Origin: Limnohabitans sp. MMS-10A-192
GTDB lineage: Bacteria; Pseudomonadota; Gammaproteobacteria; Burkholderiales; Burkholderiaceae_C
Direction: 5' to 3'
Length of the DNA stretch: 64,000 nucleotides
NCBI RefSeq assembly: GCF_003063335.1
Contig: NZ_NERX01000006.1
Span: forward strand, 124,001-188,000
Position numbers and translations under genes: made by a program. The notes under the pieces are model-generated. The model made no database searches, was not told the DNA's origin, and saw only the letters and a program-made list of their open reading frames with translations. Positions 56,240 through 64,000 of the stretch are shown here, piece by piece (position 1 is the first letter of the stretch; the number at the start of each line of letters is the position of its first letter).

Positions 56240-57255
56240 GGCAAGCTCTCGCCCGAGCGCAGGGGTTTGAGTTCGGCCTCGCCAAAGGCAAAGTTCTCAG
56301 CAGGCGTCCAGCTTTCGCGGCGAAGCGTGATGGTGCCGCTGTTGCGCGGCAAGCCATAGAAGTCAGCACCGTTGAAGCTGGCAAAGGCTTCGAGTTGGCC
56401 CAGCGCACCGGCGGCATCAAAGGCCTCGGCGTACATCTCGATGGCGGCGTGGGCGGTGTAGCAGCCCGCACAGCCCGTGGCGTGTTCCTTGAGGTGCGCC
56501 GGGTGTGGCGCGCTGTCGGTGCCCAGAAAAAACTTGCGGTTGCCGCCGGTGGCCGCTTGCACCAGCGCCAACCGGTGGGTTTCGCGTTTGAGCACAGGCA
56601 GGCAGTAGTAATGCGGGCGAATGCCGCCAGTGAAGATGGCGTTGCGGTTGTACAGCAGGTGGTGCGCGGTGATGGTCGCGCCCAACAGGTCGTCGCTCTC
56701 GGCCACGTATTGCGCGGCTTCCTTCGTGGTGATGTGTTCCATCACGATCTTCAAGCCCGGAAAATCGCGGCGCAGCGGTTTGAGCTGCTGCTCGATGAAG
56801 ACGGCTTCGCGGTCGAACAGGTCGATGTCTTGTGAAGTCACTTCACCGTGCACCAGCAAGAGCACGCCTTCGCGCTGCATGGCCTCGAGCACGGGGTAGA
56901 TCTTGCGCAGGTCGGTCACGCCCGCGTCGCTGTTGGTGGTGGCCCCGGCCGGGTAGAGCTTGCAAGCCACCACGCCTGCCGCTTTGGCGCGGGCGATTTC
57001 TGCGGGGTTCAGGTTGTCAGTCAGGTACAGGGTCATCAAGGGCTCAAACGTCATCCCTTGGGGGACTGCCGCCTGAATGCGCGCCTTGTAGGCCAGCGCT
57101 TGCTCGGCCGTGGTCACCGGTGGCTTGAGGTTGGGCATGATGATGGCGCGGCCAAACTGCGCAGCGGTGTGGGGCACGACCACATTCAGGGCGGCGCCAT
57201 CGCGCACATGCAGGTGCCAGTCGTCAGGGCGGGTGATGGTGAGTTCTTGGGTCAT
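56218..57255 (-). CDS. pyrC: Dihydroorotase
   Basis: 345 residues, the class II (PyrC) length. Metal ligands in DWHLHVRDG (about 12-20), the carboxylated Lys in [14 protein letters not shown] (about 98), His in MEHITT (about 172) and [11 protein letters not shown], and the catalytic Asp in LGTDSAPH (about 248). It closes carbamoyl aspartate to dihydroorotate in pyrimidine synthesis. Confidence 0.97.
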   Translation of the reverse strand: MTQELTITRPDDWHLHVRDGAALNVVVPHTAAQFGRAIIMPNLKPPVTTAEQALAYKARIQAAVPQGMTFEPLMTLYLTDNLNPAEIARAKAAGVVACKLYPAGATTNSDAGVTDLRKIYPVLEAMQREGVLLLVHGEVTSQDIDLFDREAVFIEQQLKPLRRDFPGLKIVMEHITTKEAAQYVAESDDLLGATITAHHLLYNRNAIFTGGIRPHYYCLPVLKRETHRLALVQAATGGNRKFFLGTDSAPHPAHLKEHATGCAGCYTAHAAIEMYAEAFDAAGALGQLEAFASFNGADFYGLPRNSGTITLRRESWTPAENFAFGEAELKPLRSGESLPWRLVSA

Positions 57256-57303
57256 GGGGCGTATTGTCTCAAACCTGCGGGTCTGGCTTTTCAGCCTTTG
57301 GTG

Positions 57304-57380
57304 CCTGAGGTGGGGTCAGGGGCTGGGGCTCATAACTCGCAAGCTCGCCAAATCGCCCCAACCCCTGACCCCACCTCAGG
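57304..57380. repeat. 77-bp inverted repeat, 26-bp arms
   Basis: Left arm 57304-57329 and right arm 57355-57380 are complementary in 25 of 26 positions, with a 25-bp loop. The arms begin CCTGAGGTGGGGTCAGG. Strong cruciform or RNA hairpin potential on both strands. Confidence 0.92.
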
Positions 57381-57551
57381 TGTATGCGCTCGTGGTGAAC
57401 TGCCCAAAGCAAGCAGGGAGGCTGGCTGAAAACGCCCAAGAAACCGGGTGGTGGTTGGGTGAGCAAATCAAAGAAAGTGAGTGTGCTGCCGGGCGCAATC
57501 CCGGGCAACGGACTTCAGCCAGAACTCGGGAGTTAATTGGGGGAATTAATT

Positions 57552-57564
57552 GGGGTCAGACCCC
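57552..57564. repeat. GGGGTCAGACCCC palindrome
   Basis: Thirteen bases, palindromic except for the centre, flanked by AATTAATT. It shares GGGGTCAG with the nearby 26-bp arms. Confidence 0.6.
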
Positions 57565-57611
57565 ATTGATGCAGCCGGTCGAGGCAGAAGCCGTCGACCC
57601 ACAAAACTAGA

Positions 57612-58349
57612 TCAGTGCTGCAGAATTTTGTTCAGAAAGTCTTTGGTTCGCGGCTGGCGGTTTTCCGGGTGGTTGAAGAACTCGTCTTTGGAGCAGTCTT
57701 CCAGAATGCGGCCACCCACATCGATGAAGATCACGCGGTTGGCCACCTTGCGGGCAAAGCCCATTTCGTGGGTCACCACCATCATGGTCATGCCTTCGTG
57801 GGCCAGCTGCACCATGACGTCGAGCACCTCGCCCACCATCTCGGGGTCGAGCGCCGAGGTTGGCTCGTCAAACAGCATCACCATCGGGTCCATCGACAAG
57901 GCGCGGGCAATCGCCACGCGTTGCTGCTGGCCACCCGAGAGCTGACCGGGAAACTTGTCCTTGTGGGCCAGCAGGCCCACACGGTCCAGCATTTTCAGAC
58001 CCCGCACTTTGGCATCGTCCAGGTTGCGTCCCAATACCTTGACCTGGGCAATCGTCAGGTTTTCCGTGACCGACAGGTGCGGGAACAGCTCGAAGCTTTG
58101 GAACACCATGCCCACACGCGAGCGCAGTTTGGGCAAGTCGGTGTTCGGGTCGTGCAAGGGCACGCCGTCGACTGTGATCTCGCCTTTCTGGAAAGGCTCC
58201 AGCGCGTTGACGGTTTTGATCAGGGTGGACTTGCCGGAGCCCGAAGGACCGCAGACCACCACCACATCGCCTTTGTTGATGCTCACCGAGCAGTCGTTGA
58301 GCACCTGCACCGGGCCGTACCACTTCGAGACATTTTTGATTTCAATCAT
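57612..58349 (-). CDS. gltL: Glutamate/aspartate ABC transporter ATP-binding protein
   Basis: 245 residues. Walker [10 protein letters not shown] (about 34), Q-loop [10 protein letters not shown], signature LSGGQQQR (about 137), Walker [14 protein letters not shown] (about 157) and switch His THEMGFA. It is the nucleotide-binding part of a polar amino acid importer. It lies 27 bp after gltK. The set gltIJKL supports glutamate/aspartate, though glutamine cannot be excluded. Confidence 0.93.
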   Translation of the reverse strand: MIEIKNVSKWYGPVQVLNDCSVSINKGDVVVVCGPSGSGKSTLIKTVNALEPFQKGEITVDGVPLHDPNTDLPKLRSRVGMVFQSFELFPHLSVTENLTIAQVKVLGRNLDDAKVRGLKMLDRVGLLAHKDKFPGQLSGGQQQRVAIARALSMDPMVMLFDEPTSALDPEMVGEVLDVMVQLAHEGMTMMVVTHEMGFARKVANRVIFIDVGGRILEDCSKDEFFNHPENRQPRTKDFLNKILQH

Positions 58350-58376
58350 TTTCTTTTCCCCAATTCAGCACGTGCC

Positions 58377-59045
58377 TCAGCGCACGATGGCAATCTTGGC
58401 CTGCAGGCGTTTGACGCTCCAGGACAGTGCAAAACAAATCACGAAATACACCAGCGCGGCCAGGATGTAGGCTTCTTCGGAGCGGCCATAAATCTTGCCT
58501 GCATTGGTGAAGCCCTTGAGCAGGTCATAAGCACCAATCGCATACACCAGCGAAGTGTCCTGAAACAAGATGATGGTCTGCGTCAGCAGCACCGGCAGCA
58601 TGTTGCGAAAGGCCTGCGGCAAGATCACCAGGCGCATGTTCTGGCCATAGCTCATGCCCAGGGCCTGCCCGGCGAACACCTGCCCACGCGGGATCGACTG
58701 GATGCCCGCACGCATGATTTCACTGAAGTACGCCGCTTCAAAAGCGACGAAGGTGATGATGGCCGACCACTCGGCACCAATGGGCCGTCCGATGACAAAC
58801 GGCATCAACAAATAGAACCACAGGATCACCATCACCAGCGGCACTGAACGCATGCCATTGACGTAGAACGTGGCCGGTATGGTCAACAGCTTCGTGCCCG
58901 ACAAACGCATCAAAGCCAGCAAGGTGCCGAAGATCACGCCACCGATCGTGGCCGTGATGGTCAGTTGCACGCTGAACAGCAAACCGCCCAGGACAAACTT
59001 GCGCAGCACTTCCAGGTCGAAGTAAGAAAAATCAAGACCCAACAT
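58377..59045 (-). CDS. gltK: Glutamate/aspartate ABC transporter permease GltK
   Basis: 222 residues from ATG 59045, placed just after the gltJ stop with GAGGG upstream. Five membrane helices of the HisMQ type, with the EAA loop YFSEIMRAGIQSIPRGQVFAG contacting GltL. It pairs with GltJ to form the membrane channel. Confidence 0.93.
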   Translation of the reverse strand: MLGLDFSYFDLEVLRKFVLGGLLFSVQLTITATIGGVIFGTLLALMRLSGTKLLTIPATFYVNGMRSVPLVMVILWFYLLMPFVIGRPIGAEWSAIITFVAFEAAYFSEIMRAGIQSIPRGQVFAGQALGMSYGQNMRLVILPQAFRNMLPVLLTQTIILFQDTSLVYAIGAYDLLKGFTNAGKIYGRSEEAYILAALVYFVICFALSWSVKRLQAKIAIVR

Positions 59046-59046
59046 C

Positions 59047-59766
59047 TCAGTGCCCTCCCGTTGCGCCAGACACAATGAAACCGGGGACGCGCATTTTTTT
59101 CTCGATCAGCGCAAACACACGGTTCACCGCGAAGGCCGACACCGCGTACAACGCCGTCACCGCCAGGTACACCTCGATGCCGCGCGATGTTTCTTCTTGT
59201 GCTTGCATGGCGAACATGGTGAGTTCGGCGATCGACACGGCAAAGGCCACGGAAGAGTTCTTCAGCAGGTTCATCGACTCGCTGGTCAGCGGCGGCAAGA
59301 TGATGCGAAACGCCATGGGCAAGATCACGTAGCGGTAAGACTGCGCCGTGGTGAAACCCATCGCCATGGCCGCATAGCGCTGGCCTTTGGGCAAGGCCTG
59401 AATGCCCGCACGAAACTGCTCGGCAATGCGCGCCGAGGTGAAAAAGCCCAAGCCAAACACCACCAGCAAGAAGCCGGGCACTTGCTGAAAAGCCGGAAAC
59501 ATTTTGGGCACGACGAAGTACCACAGGAAAATCTGCACCAAAAGCGGAATGTTGCGAAACAGCTCCACCCACGCATTGGCCAAGGCCGCCACCACTGGGC
59601 GCCCAGGCAAGGTGCGCAAGGTGCCCACCACGGCGCCCACCACCATCGCCACCAGCCAGGAACTGGCCGCCACCGCCAGCGTCCAGCGCCAGGCTTCAAG
59701 CATCCATTCCAGATAGGTGCGGCCGCTGCCGTCGTCCTGCAGAAAAACCTGCCAATCCCATGTCAT
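59047..59766 (-). CDS. gltJ: Glutamate/aspartate ABC transporter permease GltJ
   Basis: 239 residues. HisMQ-type permease with about five membrane helices; EAA loop SARIAEQFRAGIQALPKGQRYAA. A loop near residue 90 (VVPKMFPAFQQVPG) is typical of GltJ. It follows gltI after a 91-bp gap that contains a terminator. Confidence 0.93.
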   Translation of the reverse strand: MTWDWQVFLQDDGSGRTYLEWMLEAWRWTLAVAASSWLVAMVVGAVVGTLRTLPGRPVVAALANAWVELFRNIPLLVQIFLWYFVVPKMFPAFQQVPGFLLVVFGLGFFTSARIAEQFRAGIQALPKGQRYAAMAMGFTTAQSYRYVILPMAFRIILPPLTSESMNLLKNSSVAFAVSIAELTMFAMQAQEETSRGIEVYLAVTALYAVSAFAVNRVFALIEKKMRVPGFIVSGATGGH

Positions 59767-59807
59767 TTTTCAACTCCCACAAACCGACGATCCGATCGCC
59801 CAAAAAG

Positions 59808-59839
59808 AAACCCCGCCCAAGTCATCCCCGGCGGGGTTT
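59808..59839 (-). terminator. Intra-operon terminator between gltI and gltJ
   Basis: 10-bp stem AAACCCCGCC / GGCGGGGTTT with a 12-nt loop, followed on the minus strand by TCTTTTTG. It should partly stop transcription after gltI, giving more binding protein than permease. Confidence 0.78.
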
Positions 59840-59857
59840 GCTCAACGCATGGAAGGC

Positions 59858-60748
59858 TTACTTCTTGGCGTAGTCTTCAGCAGGCTTGTCGTTCAGGTTG
59901 GTCCAAGCGTTTTTGGTGCTTTCGCTCAGTGCCAGACCGATCTTGACGTTCTTGGGTGGGATGGGTTGCAGGAACCACTTGTCCCACAACTTGGCCATGT
60001 CGCCGCTCTTGACCAAATCGCGCACCGTGTCGTCGGCCAATTTCTTGAATGCGGGATCGTCCTTGCGGATCATGATGGCAATGGGCTCCACGGCCAGCAC
60101 TTCGCCAACGATCTTGAAATCAGCGGGATTCTTGGCGTTGGCGATGTTGCCAGCCAGGATCGAACCGTCCATCACGAACGCGTCAGCACGACCGGAATCG
60201 AGCAGCAAGAAGCTGTCCGCGTGGTCCTTGCCAAAGACTTCCTTGAAGTCCACGCCGTTGGCACGCTCATGCTTGCGCAGCAATTGCACAGAAGTGGTGC
60301 CGGTGGTGGTGGCCACGTTCTTGTCTTTGAGTTGTGCAATCGAAGTGATGCCCGAAGCCGCTTTCACAGCAATGCGGACTTCTTCCACGTACGTGGTGAC
60401 CACAAAAGCCACGTCTTTCTGACGTGCCGTGTTGTTGGTGGTCGAGCCGCACTCGATGTCCACCGTGCCGTTTTGCACCAGCGGAATGCGGTTTTGCGAC
60501 GTCACCGACTGGAACTTCACGTCGACTTTTTTGCCCACGGCTTTTTCCACATTGCCAATGATGCGCTGGCAGATTTCGTAGTGGAAACCAGCGTACTTGC
60601 CATCACCCAAGGTGTAGGACAAAGCACCCGACGAATCGCGCACACCCATGGTGATGGCGCCGGAGGCTTTGACTTTGGCAATGGTGTCAGCTTGAGCGCC
60701 CATGCAGGCCAATGCGGCCACGGCCACAGCAATCAGTTGTTTTTTCAT
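59858..60748 (-). CDS. gltI: Glutamate/aspartate periplasmic binding protein
   Basis: 296 residues from ATG 60748, with GGAGAA seven bases upstream. Signal peptide MKKQLIAVAVAALACMGAQA (1-20). The SBP_bac_3 fold shows GVRDSSGALSYTLGDGKYAGFHYEIC, IPLVQNGTVDIECGSTTNN (ligand pocket) and TTTGTTSVQLLRKHE. It delivers acidic amino acids to GltJK. First gene of the glt operon. Confidence 0.95.
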   Translation of the reverse strand: MKKQLIAVAVAALACMGAQADTIAKVKASGAITMGVRDSSGALSYTLGDGKYAGFHYEICQRIIGNVEKAVGKKVDVKFQSVTSQNRIPLVQNGTVDIECGSTTNNTARQKDVAFVVTTYVEEVRIAVKAASGITSIAQLKDKNVATTTGTTSVQLLRKHERANGVDFKEVFGKDHADSFLLLDSGRADAFVMDGSILAGNIANAKNPADFKIVGEVLAVEPIAIMIRKDDPAFKKLADDTVRDLVKSGDMAKLWDKWFLQPIPPKNVKIGLALSESTKNAWTNLNDKPAEDYAKK

Positions 60749-60922
60749 CAGGTTCTCCAAAAGGCTCGCCAAGGGCGAAAATTCGATCACGCACCGACTT
60801 GGTACATGACCCTCAAACAATCATCAATGAGCACGATCTGTGCCTGTCGTTTGAGTCGATCCTACTATAGTCAGCCCGCCGTCAGACGGCCATCAGGGTG
60901 TTCCCCATGCGAAATGGCCGCA

Positions 60923-61864
60923 TCACGCCACAAGAGGCTGGCTGGCCGCCTGTTTCAAATACGACCAAAGCTCTTGCGCTGTCTTTTTGGGGTGGTGGCG
61001 CACGCCCGACTTTTCACGGTACGCACGCACTTCCATCGTCAAGGCCAAGGACTTGCAGTCGGGCAAGACAACTTCAATCAAAGCGCCCGACTGAAGCTCT
61101 TTTTTAACCGCGCTTTGCGGCAAAAAAGCGATGCCATGCCCTTCCAAAGCCATGACCTTCAGGCCCTCGGCCATGTCGGTTTCATACACCCGGTCCAGGT
61201 GAATGGGGGTGCCCGCCTGCTTCAAGATCCAGTCGGTGACCCCGCCCAGGTATGCGCCGGGCGCGTAACCCAGATAGGGCAAGGGCCGATGGGTGGCTCC
61301 CGGCAAATGCCACACCGGCTGGCCGTCCGAGCCGACCTTCACATAAGGCGCGATCACCTCTTGGCCAAGGACCACCATGTCGTAACGCTCGGCGTCGATC
61401 TGCAAAGGCTGAGAGGGGTGGTGGTAAGCGATCAGCACATCGCAACCGCCTTCGATCAGGCGCATGGCCGCATCGTGCACGTTCAGGGCAATCACGCGGC
61501 TTTTGATCGGGCCAAAGCCTGCCCGCAAACCAGCCACCCAGGCTGGAAAAAAAGTGAACGCCAACGTGTGGGGCAGCGCGAATTCGATGAAGTCTTGCCC
61601 CGCGGCATCATGACCGCGCAGCATGGCGCGGGTGTTTTGCAAGGACTGGAGCATCTCCAGCGCTTGCGCATACAAGGTGTCACCCGCCGGGGTGAGCGTG
61701 GTGGGGTAAGAGCTGCGGTCCACCAGGTCCACGCCGGCCCAAGCTTCGAGCGACTGGATGCGCCGCGAGAACGCCGGCTGCGTCACATGCCGCAACTGCG
61801 CCGAGCGGCTGAAACTGCGGGTTTCGGCCAGGCTCACAAAGTCTTCAAGCCATTTGGTTTCCAT
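60923..61864 (-). CDS. LysR-type transcriptional regulator
   Basis: 313 residues. N-terminal winged helix (METKWLEDFVSLAETRSFSRSAQLRHVTQPAFSRRI split over about 1-36; helix-turn-helix about 18-37) and a C-terminal effector-binding domain (about 90-300). It lies upstream of gltI on the same strand, 174 bp away, so it may regulate the glt operon, but direct evidence is lacking. Effector unknown. Confidence 0.9.
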   Translation of the reverse strand: METKWLEDFVSLAETRSFSRSAQLRHVTQPAFSRRIQSLEAWAGVDLVDRSSYPTTLTPAGDTLYAQALEMLQSLQNTRAMLRGHDAAGQDFIEFALPHTLAFTFFPAWVAGLRAGFGPIKSRVIALNVHDAAMRLIEGGCDVLIAYHHPSQPLQIDAERYDMVVLGQEVIAPYVKVGSDGQPVWHLPGATHRPLPYLGYAPGAYLGGVTDWILKQAGTPIHLDRVYETDMAEGLKVMALEGHGIAFLPQSAVKKELQSGALIEVVLPDCKSLALTMEVRAYREKSGVRHHPKKTAQELWSYLKQAASQPLVA

Positions 61865-61891
61865 GCTGCGATTATGGTGTGATGAAAAGCT

Positions 61892-63694
61892 TCAATCGGC
61901 CGACTGCTGCAAGGCCCACATGCTGGCGTAACGCCCCTGCAGCGCCAGCAAGGCGGCGTGGTTGCCGCGCTCAATGATGCGTCCGGCTTCCATCACCAAA
62001 ATCTCGTGCGCATCGACCACGGTGGACAAGCGGTGCGCGATCACCAAAGTGGTCTTGTTCTGCGACACACCGGCCAGCTCGGCTTGGATGGCGCGTTCAT
62101 TGGCCGAGTCCAGCGCCGAGGTGGCCTCGTCAAACACCAGGATCGGTGGGTCTTTGAGCAAAGTGCGGGCAATCGCCACGCGCTGTTTTTCGCCGCCCGA
62201 GAGTTTCAAGCCCCGCTCACCCACCGAGGTCTGGTAGCCCTTGGGCGTGGACGCGATGAAGTCGTGGATGCGGGCCGCGCGGGCAGCGCCCTCGATCTCG
62301 GCCTGGTTGGCGCCGGGGCGGCCGTAGGCGATATTGTAGGCCACCGTGTCGTTGAACAGCACCGTGTCTTGCGGCACGATGCCCAAAGCCTGGCGCACGC
62401 TGGCCTGGGTCACCTGCTTGATGTCTTGCCCGGCCATGCGGATGGTGCCTTGCTGCACATCGTAAAAACGGAACATCAAACGCGCCAGGGTGGACTTGCC
62501 CGAACCCGATGGCCCCACCACGGCCACCGTCTTGCCAGCAGGGATCTCGAAGCTGATGTCCTGCAAGATGGGGCGGTCGCTTTCGTAGGCAAACGAGACA
62601 TGGTCAAACACCACAGCGGGCGCCCCCACCAAGGCCAGCGGCAAAGCGCCGGGCACGTCAGCAATTTCCCGTTCACGGTCCATCAGCGTGAACATCTTGT
62701 CCAGATCGGTCAGGCTTTGTTTGATCTCCCGATAGAGCACCCCCAGGAAGTTCAGCGGGATGTACAGCTGGATCATGAATGCGTTGATCATGACCAAGTC
62801 ACCCAGTGTCATGCGCCCATCGACCACGCCTTGCGTGGCACGCCAGAGCATGGCCACCAAAGCGGTGGCGATGATCAGTTGCTGCCCGGTGTTGAGCAGG
62901 CTCAGCGAGGTCTGAGCCTTCAAGCGCGAGCGGCGCAGGCGCTCCAGGCTTTCGTCGTAGCGCTTGGCTTCAAACGCTTCGTTGCCGAAATACTTCACCG
63001 TCTCGTAATTGAGCAAAGAATCCACCGCCTTGGTGTGGGCGGCCGAATCGAACTCGTTGGCCTGTTTGCGGAACTGGGTGCGCCATTCGGTGATGCGCAC
63101 CGTGAAAAAGATGTACAGGCCCAAAGCCGCCACCGTGATCCAGGCAAACCAGACATCGAACTTCACGGCCAAAATGCTCAAGACCAGGGTCACCTCGATC
63201 AAGGTGGGAACGATGCTGTACAGCGAATAGGAAATCAGCGACTCGATGCCGCGCACGCCGCGCTCGATGTCGCGCGTCATGCCACCGGTTTGACGGGCCA
63301 GGTGAAAGCGCAAGCTCAAAGCGTGCAGGTGCTCAAAGGTTTGCAGCGCAATGCTGCGGGCCGCGCCCTGCGTGGCTTTGGCAAACACCAGCTCGCGCAA
63401 CTCGGTGAAGGCCGAGGTCATGAGGCGCAAAGCGCCATATCCCAGCAGCAAGCTGGCGGGCACCAACAGCACAACGGTCGGATTGCCAGGCTTGAGGCTC
63501 ATCGCATCGATCAGCTCCTTGAGCAGCAAGGGCACGCTGACGTTGGCCAACTTGGCGCCGACCATCAAAGCCAATGCGACGAGGACACGCCATTTGTATT
63601 GCCACAAATAAGGCAACAAGCGGGACAAGGTTTGCCAATCGCCCGAACGCGAGGCGGCTGGCGCCGAAGGGGTGGTTTCGCCGTGGTGGCGCAT
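61892..63694 (-). CDS. ATM1/HMT1-type ABC exporter (fused permease-ATPase)
   Basis: 600 residues from ATG 63694; a TTG nine bases upstream is the alternative. Six membrane helices (about 35-310) with the NYETVKYFGNE signature (about 229), which marks the ATM1/HMT1 group, then the nucleotide-binding domain: Walker [10 protein letters not shown] (about 395), signature LSGGEKQR (about 497), Walker B PILVFDEATSALD and switch His AHRLSTV. Homologues export glutathione-linked sulphur, metal or peptide species. Divergent from the thioesterase. Confidence 0.9.
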   Translation of the reverse strand: MRHHGETTPSAPAASRSGDWQTLSRLLPYLWQYKWRVLVALALMVGAKLANVSVPLLLKELIDAMSLKPGNPTVVLLVPASLLLGYGALRLMTSAFTELRELVFAKATQGAARSIALQTFEHLHALSLRFHLARQTGGMTRDIERGVRGIESLISYSLYSIVPTLIEVTLVLSILAVKFDVWFAWITVAALGLYIFFTVRITEWRTQFRKQANEFDSAAHTKAVDSLLNYETVKYFGNEAFEAKRYDESLERLRRSRLKAQTSLSLLNTGQQLIIATALVAMLWRATQGVVDGRMTLGDLVMINAFMIQLYIPLNFLGVLYREIKQSLTDLDKMFTLMDREREIADVPGALPLALVGAPAVVFDHVSFAYESDRPILQDISFEIPAGKTVAVVGPSGSGKSTLARLMFRFYDVQQGTIRMAGQDIKQVTQASVRQALGIVPQDTVLFNDTVAYNIAYGRPGANQAEIEGAARAARIHDFIASTPKGYQTSVGERGLKLSGGEKQRVAIARTLLKDPPILVFDEATSALDSANERAIQAELAGVSQNKTTLVIAHRLSTVVDAHEILVMEAGRIIERGNHAALLALQGRYASMWALQQSAD

Positions 63695-63735
63695 AAAGGA
63701 CAATCCAGTGAATCTGCAACCATTCGATTGTGCCC

Positions 63736-64000
63736 ATGTCTGAAGCCCCCCGCCCCCAAACCGTCGCTTTACCCACAGACCAGGAGCTGGTGCTCAAAGT
63801 CATCCCCATGCCGGCCGACTGCAACGCCAGTGGCGACATCTTCGGGGGCTGGGTCATGGCCCAGGTGGACTTGGCCGGTGCCGTCTTGCCCGCTCGGCGC
63901 GTCAGGGGCCGCATCGCCACCGTGGCGGTCAACGAGTTCATCTTCAAGCAAGCGGTCAAAGTGGGCGACATCCTGTCGTTCTTTGCCCGCATCGTGAAGG
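63736..64000 (+). CDS. Acyl-CoA thioesterase, YciA-like hotdog protein (3' truncated)
   Basis: The first 88 residues of a hotdog-fold thioesterase; the window ends inside it. Visible are the family signature ADCNASGDIFGGWVMAQVDLAG with the catalytic Asp in GDIFGGW (about 33-39) and VAVNEFIFKQAVKVGD. It hydrolyses acyl-CoA in the cytosol. Start ATG 63736 is 41 bp from the divergent exporter gene. Confidence 0.9.
   Translation, partial: MSEAPRPQTVALPTDQELVLKVIPMPADCNASGDIFGGWVMAQVDLAGAVLPARRVRGRIATVAVNEFIFKQAVKVGDILSFFARIVK

Larger units (their letters stand above)
57256..57611. other. 356-bp intergenic region rich in palindromes, no gene
   Basis: It contains a 77-bp inverted repeat and a GGGGTCAGACCCC palindrome in a TTAATT context. 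Short reading frames here are unlikely to be genes: they are the two strands of the inverted repeat. Probably remnants of a small mobile palindromic element. Confidence 0.6.

Noticed and set aside
57269-57508. 79-codon minus-strand ORF between pyrC and gltL
   Set aside because: It is made of the inverted repeat and flanking repeat sequence; no start signal or domain.
61958-63997. Plus-strand open frame of 679 codons over the ABC exporter
   Set aside because: Opposite a clear ABC exporter with all motifs; composition is that of a reverse-complement shadow.

Overview
The window looks like a chromosomal segment of a betaproteobacterium of the order Burkholderiales, most likely family Comamonadaceae (Limnohabitans / Rhodoferax / Polaromonas-like). 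I infer this from a Bug/TctC-type solute receptor, the ponA-pilMNOPQ-aroK-aroB-dgt order, the cyaY-lptM-lysA cluster, the ResB/CcsB (system II) cytochrome c maturation genes beside a cytochrome c4 and EngB, the gltIJKL operon, and a type II secretion cluster whose gspC is transcribed divergently. Coding density is high, base composition is GC-rich, and many neighbouring genes overlap by ATGA or TGATG. I saw no rRNA, tRNA, CRISPR array or intact insertion sequence. No species-level assignment was possible without a search.

Layout. 1-713: 3' part of a tricarboxylate-type substrate-binding protein. 722-3393 (minus): methyltransferase, DUF1415 protein and MFS transporter. 3415-10084 (minus): a probable operon running pilM, pilN, a pilO-pilP fusion, pilQ, aroK, aroB, dgt, divergent from mrcA (PBP1A, 10267-12657). 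The pilus genes are unusually reduced. 12706-14612: cyaY, divergent from lptM-lysA. 14661-16730: an orphan molybdopterin oxidoreductase, divergent from a HipO-like amidohydrolase and an NDUFA9-like SDR protein. 19036-20654: msrQ and msrP, with a membrane histidine kinase and a single-domain response regulator on the other strand. 22728-26966: ccsB, resB and cytochrome c4, divergent from engB and an epoxide-hydrolase-like protein. 28798-30488: two tandem LpxL-type acyltransferases. 30681-33446: a small helix-turn-helix regulator, then groES-groEL with a perfect CIRCE operator. 33556-36856: membrane-cupredoxin fusion, OsmC protein, and ilvA preceded by a structured, terminator-bearing leader. 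36964-40478 (minus): two tandem hybrid histidine kinases. 40690-52296: type II secretion genes gspC (minus), then gspGHIJKLMNDE, a MipA/OmpV-like outer membrane protein, and gspF. 52313-57255: 5'-nucleotidase, DMT exporter, htpX, DUF3025 protein, pyrC. 57612-61864: gltLKJI and a LysR regulator (all minus). 61892-64000: ATM1-type ABC exporter and the 5' part of a YciA-like thioesterase.

How the genes work together. The pil operon joins pilus assembly (alignment complex and secretin) to shikimate-pathway genes and dGTPase, opposite a cell-wall synthase. The T2SS cluster supplies pseudopilins, inner-membrane platform, secretin and ATPase for export across the outer membrane; the prepilin peptidase is not in the window. 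MsrPQ repairs oxidised periplasmic methionines, ResB/CcsB attach haem to cytochromes, and cytochrome c4 is a likely client. GltIJKL imports acidic amino acids, with an internal terminator that should make the binding protein more abundant than the membrane parts.

Most of the window is ordinary housekeeping. The less ordinary items are the reduced pilM / pilO-P / pilQ genes, the MipA-like gene inside the gsp operon, the three-hairpin terminated leader before ilvA, the excisionase-like regulator next to groESL with its spaced repeats, the membrane-cupredoxin fusion, the tandem hybrid kinases, and a dispersed 28-bp palindromic repeat family plus a 77-bp inverted repeat.
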